Shown piece by piece: positions 35,867-45,157 of a stretch of DNA of 64,000 bases. The stretch's first letter is position 1, and the number at the start of each line of letters is the position of its first letter. Position numbers and translations under genes: made by a program. The DNA lies in assembly GCF_003020585.1 (NCBI RefSeq), contig NZ_PXUE01000004.1, forward strand, positions 1 through 64,000, given 5' to 3'. The notes below the pieces were generated by a model. That model searched no databases. It was not told where the DNA came from and saw only the letters and a list, made by a program, of their open reading frames with translations. Source of the DNA: Chryseobacterium aurantiacum. Lineage in GTDB: Bacteria > Bacteroidota > Bacteroidia > Flavobacteriales > Weeksellaceae.

Positions 35867-36538
35867 ATGAGTAAAATATTATCTAATACCGTGCGTTTCT
35901 CAATAGCAGACAGTGATTTTTATTTTAAAAAAATAATGATCAAAACCCTTATGGAGAATCCTTTCTACATGCTTCTCAATGACTGTAACAACGGCCATGA
36001 GCTTGTTAACAGGATCTACAGAAGACAGGAAGATGTATTCGTTATTGAGCTGTTTATGCCGGTATTGAGTGGAATAGAAGCCATTAAGTACATTAGAAAA
36101 AACAACGCAGAAACTCCTATTGTCACCTATTCCGGGACCTATCAGGAGGATATGGCTGAAATACTTTCGAAGATCCCTAATATCTATTATTGCCAGAAGA
36201 AAAGCAACACCATTAAGGATATCATCAAGGGAAGTATAGCTTCTGACGAGTTTGATTACGCCGCCTATTCCAAGGAATGGGAGCAGCAACCACTGGCTGT
36301 ACAGGAATATATGGACAGACAGAAGAAAGGGCAAGAAGAGCTGTCATCCTCAGAAATACAGCTCATGAGGTTCTGCTATGAAGGGTTCAGTAATAAGGAA
36401 ATTGCAGAAAAGCTGAATCTGAGTACGAGAACCATAGATACCTACATCAATCGGCTTACAGAAAAACTTGGATTGAAAACAAAACTTCACCTTATTCGTT
36501 TCTGTGTAGAAAACGGGTATTATAATTCCAGTATGTAA
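35867..36538 (+). CDS. NarL/LuxR-type response regulator with Glu in place of phospho-Asp
   Basis: A 223-residue regulator with a receiver-like domain (residues 8-125) and a LuxR-type HTH near 158-212 (LSSSEIQLMRFCYEGFSNKE). The position usually held by the phosphorylated Asp reads IELFMPVLSG, with Glu61. Other receiver residues are partly kept: ADSD acidic pocket, Thr87, Lys111. Glu often mimics phospho-Asp, so it may be always active or controlled otherwise. It is divergent from the tssO operon, so it is the best local candidate to bind the tssD dyads. No histidine kinase is nearby. Confidence 0.85.
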   Translation: MSKILSNTVRFSIADSDFYFKKIMIKTLMENPFYMLLNDCNNGHELVNRIYRRQEDVFVIELFMPVLSGIEAIKYIRKNNAETPIVTYSGTYQEDMAEILSKIPNIYYCQKKSNTIKDIIKGSIASDEFDYAAYSKEWEQQPLAVQEYMDRQKKGQEELSSSEIQLMRFCYEGFSNKEIAEKLNLSTRTIDTYINRLTEKLGLKTKLHLIRFCVENGYYNSSM

Positions 36539-36779
36539 TGAGATTTTAAATTTTATTTTTAAATTTTTGAAGGGCAATAAATACGGAATAGCCTTATATC
36601 ATTAGGTTTATCAGCTTTTTTTCAAGATTATTCCTTTAAATTCCGACATTGATATACATTCATATTATTTTATTATTAAATTATCTACAACTCACCTTAA
36701 TATAGTGTATACATTAAAAACTGAACGATTTGAGCAAAAATATTTTGCCACTAATTTGCTAGTATTCAATTTTTTTAAC

Positions 36780-36787
36780 TAAATTTG
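36780..36787 (+). promoter_or_regulatory. -7 box of the HU gene
   Basis: TAAATTTG is a perfect TAnnTTTG match about 31 bp before the ATG. The preceding 36539-36779 stretch is AT-rich with no gene. Confidence 0.6.
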
Positions 36788-36818
36788 CACACCTAAAATT
36801 TAAAATTAAAATAAGGAA

Positions 36819-37109
36819 ATGACAAAGGCAGAATTGGTAAACACCATCTCAAATAAGTTGGGAACAGAAAAGAATGAGACACAGAAAGTTGTAGAAGCTT
36901 TTATGCAGGAGATCAGAACTTCTATGTATAATGGGGATAACGTTTATCTGAGAGGTTTTGGTTCTTTTATCATTAAAACAAGAGCTGCTAAAACAGGAAG
37001 AAATATTTCTAAGAACACTGCAATTGAGATTCCTGCTCATAACATTCCTGCTTTCAAACCTTCAAAATCTTTTGTTGAGAAAGTAAAAACGAAAGTTGCA
37101 GTAAAATAA
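36819..37109 (+). CDS. HU/IHF-family DNA-binding protein
   Basis: A 96-residue histone-like protein that bends and compacts DNA. Family features are MTKAELVNTISNKLG at the start, then GDNVYLRGFGSF and the arm motif KTGRNISKNTAIEIPAHNIP. RBS AAGGAA precedes the ATG. The nearest downstream genes, a 29-residue basic protein and RNase G, form a conserved Bacteroidetes block as far as I recall, which suggests links to nucleic-acid metabolism. Confidence 0.95.
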   Translation: MTKAELVNTISNKLGTEKNETQKVVEAFMQEIRTSMYNGDNVYLRGFGSFIIKTRAAKTGRNISKNTAIEIPAHNIPAFKPSKSFVEKVKTKVAVK

Positions 37110-37152
37110 GAACATTAACTGAATATTAACTAGTTACTAAAAAATTAAAATT

Positions 37153-37242
37153 ATGCCAAGCGGAAAGAAAAGAAAAAGACACAAGGTTGCAACACACAAA
37201 AGAAAGAAAAGAAGAAGAGCGAACAGACATAAGAAAAAATAA
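37153..37242 (+). CDS. 29-residue, extremely basic protein
   Basis: The frame ATG 37153 to TAA 37242 encodes 29 residues beginning MPSGKKRKRHKV and ending RANRHKKK; 19 of 29 residues are Lys, Arg or His. It is preceded by an A-rich leader and lies 43 bp after the HU stop. It resembles the AURKAIP1/COX24-type (bS22/mS38-like) ribosome-associated motif and the position between HU and RNase G recurs in Bacteroidetes as I recall. Probably a small ribosomal or rRNA-binding protein; not proven. It is too short for most gene callers. Confidence 0.7.
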   Translation: MPSGKKRKRHKVATHKRKKRRRANRHKKK

Positions 37243-37273
37243 TCTCTTCTTATCGAGATTCAAAATATAATAA

Positions 37274-37319
37274 TATAGTTGGTGATTTTAAGTTTTTAAA
37301 GTTCACCGACTATATTTTT
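37274..37319 (+). terminator. Terminator after the HU / small basic protein unit
   Basis: ATATAGTTGGTGA pairs with TCACCGACTATAT (one G-T mismatch) around a 16-nt loop, followed by TTTTTG. Confidence 0.75.
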
Positions 37320-37476
37320 GTTTGCAACTATAAGATTCCGCGGAAAATGGACGGTTTCAAATATTATTTTAATAAAAATATAGTGGTTTTCATTCAAAAT
37401 CCTTATATTTAATAGATGAATTAATCATGAACACCCCCAATTCCCTAAAATCTTAACAATTTTATCTAATAACAAA

Positions 37477-39036
37477 ATGAAGAAAGAACTAATAGTTTCG
37501 CATGAAGATGATCTTACAAAGATTGCACTGCTGGAAGACGGAAGACTATGTGAACTTCATGAGCAAGAGGACAAAAGCGATTTTATAGTTGGAGATCTGT
37601 TTATAGGAAAAGTAAAAAAACTGGCACCTAACCTGAATGCAGCATTCGTAAATATTGGATATGACAAGGATGCATTTCTGCATTATCAGGATCTGGGACC
37701 ACAGTATCTTACCTACAGAAAGTTTTTAAGAGATACTATTTCTAAAAAACAAAGCACTTCAAGCTTAAAGAATTTCGAGATACAACCCGAAATAGACAAA
37801 AACGGAACGGTAGAAAAAGTAATAGCAAAGGACGATCTTGTTCTGCTACAGATCACTAAGGAGCCTATTTCTACAAAAGGCCCAAGAATTTCTACCCAAA
37901 TTTCACTTACAGGCCGTTTTTTGGTTTTAATTCCATTTGACAATAAGGTTTCCATTTCCAAGAAAATAAGAAGTTCTGAGGAAAAGGAAAGATTGAGAAC
38001 TCTTATAGACAGTATCAAGCCTGAAGGTTTCGGAGTTATTATCAGAACTGTAGCCGAAGGAAAAAAGGTTGCTGACCTGCACAATGATATGAATCAGCTG
38101 ATTCAAAAATGGGAAAGTACCTTTAAAAACATCCAAAGAAACAAAGTTCCGTCCAAAGTTTTAAGCGAAGAAGACAAAGCTTCAGCTATTTTGAGGGACA
38201 ATTTTAATCAGGATTTCGTGAATATCATTTGTGATGATGAGCAAATGGTAAACGAAATGACCAATTACGTTGAAGTAATTGCTCCTGAAAAGAAAAACAT
38301 TGTCCAGTTTTATGATTCCCATATTCCTCTCCTGGAATATTACAATGTTGAAAAACAGCTTAAACAAAGCTTCGGAAAGCACGTAAACATTCCAAGCTCA
38401 AAAGGCGCTTATCTTGTTATTGAACACACAGAAGCACTTCACGTTGTTGACGTTAACTCCGGAAATAACATTACTACCGGAACTGCTGTTAATAAAGAAC
38501 ACGCCTTAAAGGTGAATAAAATGGCAGCCACTGAGATTGCCAGGCAGCTTCGTCTCCGCGATATGGGAGGCATCATTGTAATTGATTTCATCGACATGAT
38601 CAACTCTGATCACAGAAGAGATCTTTATGAACATCTAAAAGAGGAAATGAAGCGTGACAAAGCACGTCACAAAATTCTTCCTCCAAGTAAATTCGGTCTG
38701 ATTCAGATTACCAGACAAAGAAACCGTCCGGAAAAACAGATTGAAACCAAAGAAGAAAACCCGAACAAAGATGGAGAAATTGTAGCTCCAATTGTTATCG
38801 TGGAAAGAATGGGTGAAACTTTAAGAAATATTCTGCAGAAAGAAAAAGGAAAAATCTACCTGCATGTACATCCATTTGTAGAAGCCTACTTAACGAAAGG
38901 CATCAAAAGTATCCAAATGAAATGGTTTATCAAATACAAAAAATGGGTAACCATTGTTCCAAGGGATTCTTTTAAATATCTAGAATACAAAATCTACAAT
39001 GCAAAAAAAGAAGAATTGATAGAATTCTCTAATTAA
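37477..39036 (+). CDS. rng: Ribonuclease E/G family protein (RNase G)
   Basis: A 519-residue endoribonuclease that processes rRNA and decays mRNA. The N-terminal S1-type domain includes GDLFIGKVKKLAPNLNAAFV and NIGYDKDAFLHYQDL. Catalytic acidic motifs are HVVDVNSG (about residue 325) and GGIIVIDFIDM (about 365). The length and the lack of a long C-terminal disordered scaffold favour RNase G over RNase E. It lies after HU and the basic protein in the same direction, and ends in a strong terminator. Confidence 0.95.
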   Translation: MKKELIVSHEDDLTKIALLEDGRLCELHEQEDKSDFIVGDLFIGKVKKLAPNLNAAFVNIGYDKDAFLHYQDLGPQYLTYRKFLRDTISKKQSTSSLKNFEIQPEIDKNGTVEKVIAKDDLVLLQITKEPISTKGPRISTQISLTGRFLVLIPFDNKVSISKKIRSSEEKERLRTLIDSIKPEGFGVIIRTVAEGKKVADLHNDMNQLIQKWESTFKNIQRNKVPSKVLSEEDKASAILRDNFNQDFVNIICDDEQMVNEMTNYVEVIAPEKKNIVQFYDSHIPLLEYYNVEKQLKQSFGKHVNIPSSKGAYLVIEHTEALHVVDVNSGNNITTGTAVNKEHALKVNKMAATEIARQLRLRDMGGIIVIDFIDMINSDHRRDLYEHLKEEMKRDKARHKILPPSKFGLIQITRQRNRPEKQIETKEENPNKDGEIVAPIVIVERMGETLRNILQKEKGKIYLHVHPFVEAYLTKGIKSIQMKWFIKYKKWVTIVPRDSFKYLEYKIYNAKKEELIEFSN

Positions 39037-39049
39037 GACAAAATTCAAG

Positions 39050-39077
39050 CCTCCAGTAAAATCTGGAGGTTTTTTTA
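39050..39077 (+). terminator. Terminator after rng
   Basis: CCTCCAG (39050-39056) pairs with CTGGAGG (39063-39069), followed by TTTTTTT. Confidence 0.85.
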
Positions 39078-39156
39078 TTATATTTGCAAAAAAGTTGTGA
39101 AAAAAAATAAAATTATCATCAGCTTTTTCTAAAACACATTTTAAAAACTCAAACGA

Positions 39157-40548
39157 ATGAAAAAAATTTTACTACTGGTTATTCTGGTGATCCAGAATAT
39201 CTCTGCTCAGATTATCTCCAAGGACCCTACTTTTGCTTCAAATGGAATAGCTACAATGCCAGGAAACCTTACCTGGTCAATGGTTCAAAACTCCAACAAT
39301 CAAATTTATTTTACTCATAATGTGAATACTGGAAGTGGGATCAATGTCACTGAATCTTATTTATCCAGACTTACAGCAAACGGAACTTTAGATCCAACTT
39401 TCGGAAATACAGGAAAAACCCAATTACCTAATAACAGCTACCTGAATGAGGTTAAAATACAATCTGATGGGAAATTGGTGGTTTTCGGTTTTACAAATAC
39501 CTCTGCAGCAACAATATCCAGAATACTTTCCAATGGGCAGCTAGACTCATCTTTTGGAACGAACGGTACCGTAGTAATACCTTCACTTGTTACTGATCAA
39601 AACTACGCTTCCTATGGAGTTATTTTGCAGAATGACAAAATACTTGTTCATGCTATCAAATATGTAGAAAACATTCAAAATCAACACATAATTCTCAGAC
39701 TTAATACCAATGGAAGTCTGGATACTACTTTCGGCAGCAATGGCTATGTAACCACACAAGGAAGCCCTGCAGGCAGAACATTTGTACGTACGGATAATCA
39801 AAATAATATTATCTGCTTCAATACTAACAGTGGTTTTATTCAAAAATTTAATTCAAATGGACAGCCAGTAACGAACTTTGGCAATAATGGCATATCACCC
39901 TTGTTAGATGCCAACGGATATGGATATGGCAGTACCAGTGCTATGGTTGTGGATAGTAATAATAAAATTCTTTTCTCTCTAAGTTCAGACGATAAACTTC
40001 TAAGAATAAACCCGGACGGAACTCTTGATCATACATTTAATTATAATGTAAATACAAATTCCGGATTGAATGGAGGCGCATGGGTTCAAAGTATTACCGA
40101 AAAAGATGGATCTTACTATCTAGGAGGAATAGGCGTTTCAAGTAATTTAATTTCAAAACTTACTCAAAATGGCTCAGTGGACCCTATTTTTAACGATTAT
40201 TTACAAACAGATTCTGATGCTGAGGAAATGATTGTTAATAATGACAATATCATTGTAAGAGGAAACGGGCACATTGTAAAATATCTGCTTACAAATGCTA
40301 CCTTATCAACAACTGATTTTACAAAGATCAATAATGATATTTCTTTTGAAAACCCAATGAAGCAAACCCTGATTTATCAATCAAAAGAAAAGGTAAACAA
40401 AATTGAAATCTATTCTCTTGACGGAAAGGTCTTAAAAACCTTAAAAGACAACAACCTTTCTGTTTCTGACCTGCCTAAAGGTTTTTACATGGTTAAGATC
40501 ACCTTTGAAAAAGGAAATAGTACAACCAGAAAACTTATCAAGGACTAA
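39157..40548 (+). CDS. T9SS-sorted delta-60 repeat protein
   Basis: A 463-residue secreted protein. Signal peptide MKKILLLVILVIQNISAQ is followed by several delta-60 (beta-propeller-like) repeats with the motif NGTLDPTFGNTG / NGQLDSSFGTNG / NGSLDTTFGSNG. The last 75 residues form a type A T9SS sorting domain (LDGKVLKTLK, LPKGFYMVKITFEKG, KLIKD end). It should be carried across the outer membrane by the type IX system and may be surface-attached. Function beyond that is unknown. Confidence 0.9.
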   Translation: MKKILLLVILVIQNISAQIISKDPTFASNGIATMPGNLTWSMVQNSNNQIYFTHNVNTGSGINVTESYLSRLTANGTLDPTFGNTGKTQLPNNSYLNEVKIQSDGKLVVFGFTNTSAATISRILSNGQLDSSFGTNGTVVIPSLVTDQNYASYGVILQNDKILVHAIKYVENIQNQHIILRLNTNGSLDTTFGSNGYVTTQGSPAGRTFVRTDNQNNIICFNTNSGFIQKFNSNGQPVTNFGNNGISPLLDANGYGYGSTSAMVVDSNNKILFSLSSDDKLLRINPDGTLDHTFNYNVNTNSGLNGGAWVQSITEKDGSYYLGGIGVSSNLISKLTQNGSVDPIFNDYLQTDSDAEEMIVNNDNIIVRGNGHIVKYLLTNATLSTTDFTKINNDISFENPMKQTLIYQSKEKVNKIEIYSLDGKVLKTLKDNNLSVSDLPKGFYMVKITFEKGNSTTRKLIKD

Positions 40549-40572
40549 TCCACTTGATATTTGATTTTTTTT

Positions 40573-40610
40573 AAAGTATTTGCTAATTTTAGCAGATACT
40601 TTTTTATTTT
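40573..40610 (+). terminator. Terminator overlapping the OsmC promoter region
   Basis: AAGTAT-T-TGCTAA pairs with TTAGCA-G-ATACTT around TT; TTTTTTATTTT follows. It ends only a few bases before the next gene's ATG at 40618, so promoter and terminator overlap (TAATTTTA in the stem is a near -7 match). Confidence 0.65.
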
Positions 40611-40617
40611 AATTAAA

Positions 40618-41088
40618 ATGAGCAAAGAACACCATTACAAAACTACAATTCAGTGGACAGGAAACAAAGGAACCGGAACCAGTAGCTACAAGGATTACGA
40701 AAGAAGCCATATTATTTCTGTAGACCAAAAAGTGACTATTGAAGGTTCATCTGATCCTTCATTTCGGGGCGACAAAACAAAGTATAATCCTGAAGAAATG
40801 TTTCTTTCGTCGCTTTCCTCATGTCATATGCTTTGGTATCTCCATTTCTGTTCTGAGGCAGGTGTAATCGTCACAGATTATATAGATGAAGCCACCGGAA
40901 TCATGTCGGAAACATCTAATGGAAGCGGCCACTTTACTGAGGCTACTTTACACCCTAAAGTTACAGTAGCAGATAAATCAATGATAGAAAAAGCAGAACA
41001 ATTACATCATAAAGCTAATGAGTTTTGTTTTATTGCCAACTCAGTTAATTTTCCGGTAAAACATATCCCTATCGTGTTAGTTAAATAA
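40618..41088 (+). CDS. OsmC-family peroxiredoxin-like protein
   Basis: A 156-residue OsmC fold protein that reduces organic hydroperoxides with two Cys. The first motif Cys lies in FLSSLSSCHMLWYLHF and the second is probably the Cys in KANEFCFIANSVNFPV. I start at ATG 40618; the frame is open upstream to a TTG at 40561 that runs through a terminator hairpin. Location right behind a terminator gives it little leader sequence. Confidence 0.85.
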   Translation: MSKEHHYKTTIQWTGNKGTGTSSYKDYERSHIISVDQKVTIEGSSDPSFRGDKTKYNPEEMFLSSLSSCHMLWYLHFCSEAGVIVTDYIDEATGIMSETSNGSGHFTEATLHPKVTVADKSMIEKAEQLHHKANEFCFIANSVNFPVKHIPIVLVK

Positions 41089-41313
41089 TTTATTAGACAA
41101 AACAACAACACTCAAACACCGATTGAATAAGCGTTTTCAACACAATAACTCTAAATTACCTCATCAAAACTCAACAAAAAGAGAATTATATTAGTAAATA
41201 ATCAACAAAAATAACATTTTACTATTAATATATTTACTAAAAAGTTAAAATATGTGTGAATTTTGTTTAAAATATGAATATTTTTTTATATTTTTATATA
41301 AACAAACCTAACC

Positions 41314-41964
41314 ATGATGAAACCAAGACTAACCATTTTTGATGAGCCTATGTTGTATACTGAAGGCCTGTCAAAATTGCTGACCCAAAGCAAAATCTTC
41401 AACGCAATAGATATTTGTAACTCATTAGAGATTCTTTCAAAGCATTTAAAAGATGAACCTCCTGAGATTCTTGTTATGAGTTCAAACATGCTAATGCTTA
41501 CAGAACTTTACAAGTCTGTAGAACATATAACCTCTGAAAATCATAACATCAAAATCATTATCATTGGCAATTGCTATGATGTAATTGATATTCGTAAACT
41601 ATTCAATAAAGGCATAAAAAGCTATCTTGATAAAAATTGCAAGTATGATGAGTTTTTAAAATCTATTAATGCCTTACTTCTCAACGAAATTTATATCTGC
41701 GATCATGCCAAAGAAAGAATGATAAGCTTTATCAGCAATGAGCATGAAAAAAGAAGTATTCACATGAGAGATCCTCTCACCCGCCGTGAAATGGAAATTC
41801 TTAAACTTATCTGTGACGGCTTCAGCAGCAAAGATATCTCCGAAAAATTATTTATAAGCATCAATACGGTAGAAACACACAGAAAAAAAATTCTTTTGAA
41901 ACTCAACGTAAAAAACACGGTAGGAGTTGTAAAATACGCTATTGAAAACCATATTATTGACTAA
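41314..41964 (+). CDS. LuxR-family regulator with degenerate receiver, beside curli operon
   Basis: A 216-residue regulator: receiver-like residues 5-125 and LuxR HTH at about 151-205 (LTRREMEILKLICDGFSSKD, VETHRKKILLKL). The phospho-acceptor site reads ILVMSSNM, with Ser56 instead of Asp, and the usual Thr is Gly (IIIIGNC), while the DE acidic pair and Lys118 remain. This is a pseudo-receiver. It sits convergent to the csg operon, and CsgD of enterobacteria is also a LuxR-type protein with an atypical receiver, so a CsgD-like role is suggested. Not proven. Confidence 0.85.
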   Translation: MMKPRLTIFDEPMLYTEGLSKLLTQSKIFNAIDICNSLEILSKHLKDEPPEILVMSSNMLMLTELYKSVEHITSENHNIKIIIIGNCYDVIDIRKLFNKGIKSYLDKNCKYDEFLKSINALLLNEIYICDHAKERMISFISNEHEKRSIHMRDPLTRREMEILKLICDGFSSKDISEKLFISINTVETHRKKILLKLNVKNTVGVVKYAIENHIID

Positions 41965-41992
41965 TTGAAAACCACCAAATAATTAACCTAAA

Positions 41993-42024
41993 AATTCCAG
42001 ACCGAAAGATCTGGAATTTTTTTT
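41993..42024 (+). terminator. Terminator after the LuxR-type gene
   Basis: AATTCCAGA (41993-42001) pairs with TCTGGAATT (42010-42018), then TTTTTTT. Confidence 0.85.
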
Positions 42025-42245
42025 GCCTATTTCCCAAATTCCTATTAATAAAAAGCCAGGCAAAACTGATTATTAATTCTTACAGATATGATAGATAGAA
42101 AAAGAATAAGATTTCGGATGGTAATAAGAAGTATTACTTTAAAACTTTAATCATGAATTATATTCTACTTCTCAAAATCTTATTCTTTTTACTTTATATT
42201 TCGACGTGCAAACCGCGAATCAGTTTCATGCAGCATCTCCTCTGA

Positions 42246-43757
42246 TTATTCATAATCCGGCATTTCTCCGTTACTGAAAAGTGCAGAACGTGTAAGATCC
42301 GTCATGCTGCTGCTCAGGTCAATTACCATTACATTTCTTTGTGAAATATTGTCATTAGAGGTATTCATAAAGATCACCTGTGCATTATTCGGAGAGAATC
42401 TTGGATCAAGATCATTTGTTCCCATTGCTTTTTCGCTTTCCGCAGAAATGTCATAAAGGGCATCTGTGTTTAGATTATAGATAAAGATATGGGAATCCAG
42501 TTGGCGATAATTTCCACTGCCATCCTGATAGCCTGATATATCACGGGTAAACATCAGAAGTTGTCCGTCTACAGAGAAGTTAAGGCCCCCACTAGCTCCC
42601 AATGATCCAGAAAGCACTGTTTTAAGGGTATTTCCTGTGGTATCAATAACATACACCTTGGTGTTATATCCATTATAATCATTGGTTTTCAGGGCGATTT
42701 TACTGCCGTCATAGCTCCAGTCACATTCGGAGATCAAACTTCCGTCAGGTGTGGTATACACCAATGTAAGGCCACTGCCGTCTTTATTAATCCTGTACAG
42801 TTTATTAAAGTTTGAATAAATAATTTCTTTACCGTTGGTACTCCAGGCAAAATCCATTTCAAAATTATTAAACCCGGCAACCGGAACGGTAGTTACTTTA
42901 AAAGGATTGGAACCATCCGGATTGGCAGTATAAATATGTGTACTTCCTCCTTCTGTTCGTAGAAATGCAATGAGACCGGCATTGTTATTTTTCCTTGGCC
43001 TCCAGCTATTGTAGGATCCATCGGTAAACTGAAAATGATTCCCTGCTTCATCGCTGGATATAATGACAAAATTACCGTTTTGTTTTTGTACATAATGATA
43101 CCTGTTGGCAGGAACCGTATTGGTGGTAAATTTACTGATTAAACTTAAAACTGGCTGGTGAATGCCGTCCGAAACAGACACCTGCCAGAAGTAACTTACA
43201 CCAAACTTCAAATTTGAAAGCGTATAATGATTAGCTGTCAAATCATTAACCTGAATCACGTTAGTGTCAAGATTATTTTTAATTGTCAAACTGTACTTTA
43301 AAACATCTGCAGTATCAGAATCTGTTGCACTCCAGGTCAGCTCAACGCTTAGCGGTTGGTTTACTGCATTATCTATCGGACTTAGCAGTTGCGGTGTTGT
43401 GGGCGGAGAATTCAGAGATTCATCATCATCCATCTCAAATACCACGGTCACCGTCTGACTTTGATTTTGCATATTAACAGACTGAAAGCTCGTAATATAT
43501 CCTGAAAGTTCTGCTTTTACGGAGTAATTCCCTACCGGCATGGCGGCGATCTCAAAGGATCCGTCAGTACCACTGAAAACAGTTTGTGTTGTAGGGTTTG
43601 TAAAGATCTTTACATTTGCCAGCGGCGTATTGCTGCCTCTTTTTACTACTTTTCCTTTTAATATTCCTGTTTGGGCCTGCTCTACAAGTTCTTCACTACA
43701 AGAAAACAGACAAAAGGCAAGGATGAATAGGCTGAGTATTTTTATTAAAGTTTTCAT
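42246..43757 (-). CDS. Lipoprotein with carboxypeptidase-regulatory, Fn3 and TolB-like propeller domains
   Basis: A 503-residue lipoprotein with lipobox LFSC near residue 19. Order: carboxypeptidase-regulatory-like domain (about 30-115, GKVVKRGSNTPLANVKIF), Fn3-like domain (about 118-215), and a beta-propeller with WD40/TolB-type repeats (DFAWSTNGKEIIYSN, CDWSYDGSKIALKT, PRFSPNNAQVIFMN). It is the last gene of the csg operon (11 bp after csgG), so it may bind curli subunits at the cell surface or help assembly. I start at ATG 43757; the frame is open upstream but overlaps csgG. Confidence 0.8.
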   Translation of the reverse strand: MKTLIKILSLFILAFCLFSCSEELVEQAQTGILKGKVVKRGSNTPLANVKIFTNPTTQTVFSGTDGSFEIAAMPVGNYSVKAELSGYITSFQSVNMQNQSQTVTVVFEMDDDESLNSPPTTPQLLSPIDNAVNQPLSVELTWSATDSDTADVLKYSLTIKNNLDTNVIQVNDLTANHYTLSNLKFGVSYFWQVSVSDGIHQPVLSLISKFTTNTVPANRYHYVQKQNGNFVIISSDEAGNHFQFTDGSYNSWRPRKNNNAGLIAFLRTEGGSTHIYTANPDGSNPFKVTTVPVAGFNNFEMDFAWSTNGKEIIYSNFNKLYRINKDGSGLTLVYTTPDGSLISECDWSYDGSKIALKTNDYNGYNTKVYVIDTTGNTLKTVLSGSLGASGGLNFSVDGQLLMFTRDISGYQDGSGNYRQLDSHIFIYNLNTDALYDISAESEKAMGTNDLDPRFSPNNAQVIFMNTSNDNISQRNVMVIDLSSSMTDLTRSALFSNGEMPDYE

Positions 43758-43768
43758 AATTGGTGTTT

Positions 43769-45130
43769 TTATTTGTTTCCAAGGTAAAAATTGATTCCCA
43801 GAGCAAAGCGTAGGGCCTGATCTTTTCTTTTTCCGTTCACAAGACCTTCCCAATTGTCCTTGAAGCCAAGGTCATATTGTGCAGAAGCTCTCAGAGAAAC
43901 ATTGTGATCCAACATATATTCAAGGCCACCTCCAAACTGCCCCTTGTACTGAGGTTTGTATTTAGAATAGAATGCTCCTGCCCCACCATAAATATATGGG
44001 CTAAATCTATACTTGGGAAAAAGCAAGTATTCCAGGTTTACTTCAGGACCGAAGTAGTTTCTTTTTACAATATTTTCATTTTCCAATGTAAAATAATTAC
44101 CACTAATCTCTATATTAAAATTAGGATTGAGAAAGTATTTTACGCCCGCTTTTCCACCGATATTCATCTTAGGATTTACGTAGTCATCTTTTACTTTTTG
44201 TGCTTCTACATTGGCAAACACAGATACTTTTTGTCTATAATTATCCGGAAATCTGTTACCTATGACTCTTCCGGCATTATGTTCCTGTTCTCTCTTATAT
44301 TCGTTAATCAAAGCTTGGTAACTTGTATTTTCAATGGCTTTTCCCCATATCTTATCCTGAATTCCCTCTATAATCAGAGATTTCACGGCTTTTTCAATAG
44401 CTTCAGTTACGGCAAGCTGAACGGGTTCGTTTTGGGTAAATCCCACTTCACCCTCCAGGAGTCTTTCCGTATCTACATATCGGAAAAAGCTACCGTTTAC
44501 GCTGGTTGAGAGAATGGTTTTGGATGTATAAACAGTTTTAAGAATTTCTCCATTGAGTGTGGAGACAGCGCGCAGGTAAATAGTAATTCTATCCTGACGG
44601 TATTGTGTGGAAGCACCGATTCCGAAGTATCTGGCACCAAGGCCTCCTGTCAAAATATTACTATCATAGGAAATGACTCCACCTTCCAGAAGAATTCCGG
44701 CATATAGAAGGGGTGGAAGTGCCTGGGAGCTTTTATCTGCATCCTTTATGTATTCCTGACGTGTGGATCTGATGATTTGTCTTTCGTTGAGTAGATTTGC
44801 GATATTTTCCCTTTCAATAGGGATAAACCATCGGCTGTCTTCCAGTGCCTTAATGAGGATGGTAGTAGTTCCTTGCGGCACGGCGGTACTCCAGTTGTTT
44901 CCGTTTTCCGACGGCTTATACTGGCCCGTCTGATCTCTGAATTTATAGACTCCTATTACAACTTTTTCTTTTGGTAAAGGAAGATTCTTTAATTCTTCTG
45001 TAGAAGAGGTGACCTCTCCCATCGTTGGCTTTTCGGGATCTGAAGGTAAGCCAAAGATAGAACTACAAGCCTGCAAAATACATAGCAGAAAACTACAGAA
45101 AAAAATTCTGGTGTAAATGTAAGTTCTCAT
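43769..45130 (-). CDS. csgG: Curli secretion lipoprotein CsgG with C-terminal outer-membrane barrel
   Basis: A 453-residue lipoprotein. The N-terminal 280 residues match CsgG, the nine-fold pore that exports curlin (lipobox LQACSS, VVIGVYKFRDQTGQ, FIPIERENIANLLNERQ). The C-terminal 165 residues or so are an OmpA-like beta-barrel pattern (KAGVKYFLNPNFNIEISGNY ... YIYGGAGAFYS ... FALGINFYLG). E. coli CsgG is about 277 residues, so this is a fusion or family-specific extension. Tight spacing to csgF and to the propeller lipoprotein places it in one operon. Confidence 0.85.
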   Translation of the reverse strand: MRTYIYTRIFFCSFLLCILQACSSIFGLPSDPEKPTMGEVTSSTEELKNLPLPKEKVVIGVYKFRDQTGQYKPSENGNNWSTAVPQGTTTILIKALEDSRWFIPIERENIANLLNERQIIRSTRQEYIKDADKSSQALPPLLYAGILLEGGVISYDSNILTGGLGARYFGIGASTQYRQDRITIYLRAVSTLNGEILKTVYTSKTILSTSVNGSFFRYVDTERLLEGEVGFTQNEPVQLAVTEAIEKAVKSLIIEGIQDKIWGKAIENTSYQALINEYKREQEHNAGRVIGNRFPDNYRQKVSVFANVEAQKVKDDYVNPKMNIGGKAGVKYFLNPNFNIEISGNYFTLENENIVKRNYFGPEVNLEYLLFPKYRFSPYIYGGAGAFYSKYKPQYKGQFGGGLEYMLDHNVSLRASAQYDLGFKDNWEGLVNGKRKDQALRFALGINFYLGNK

Positions 45131-45157
45131 GGTAAGTTTGGTTTTTAAGTTTATTTT

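Noticed and set aside
42026..42245. Possible small gene between the LuxR gene and the csg operon
   Set aside because: No ORF with plausible start, RBS or composition.
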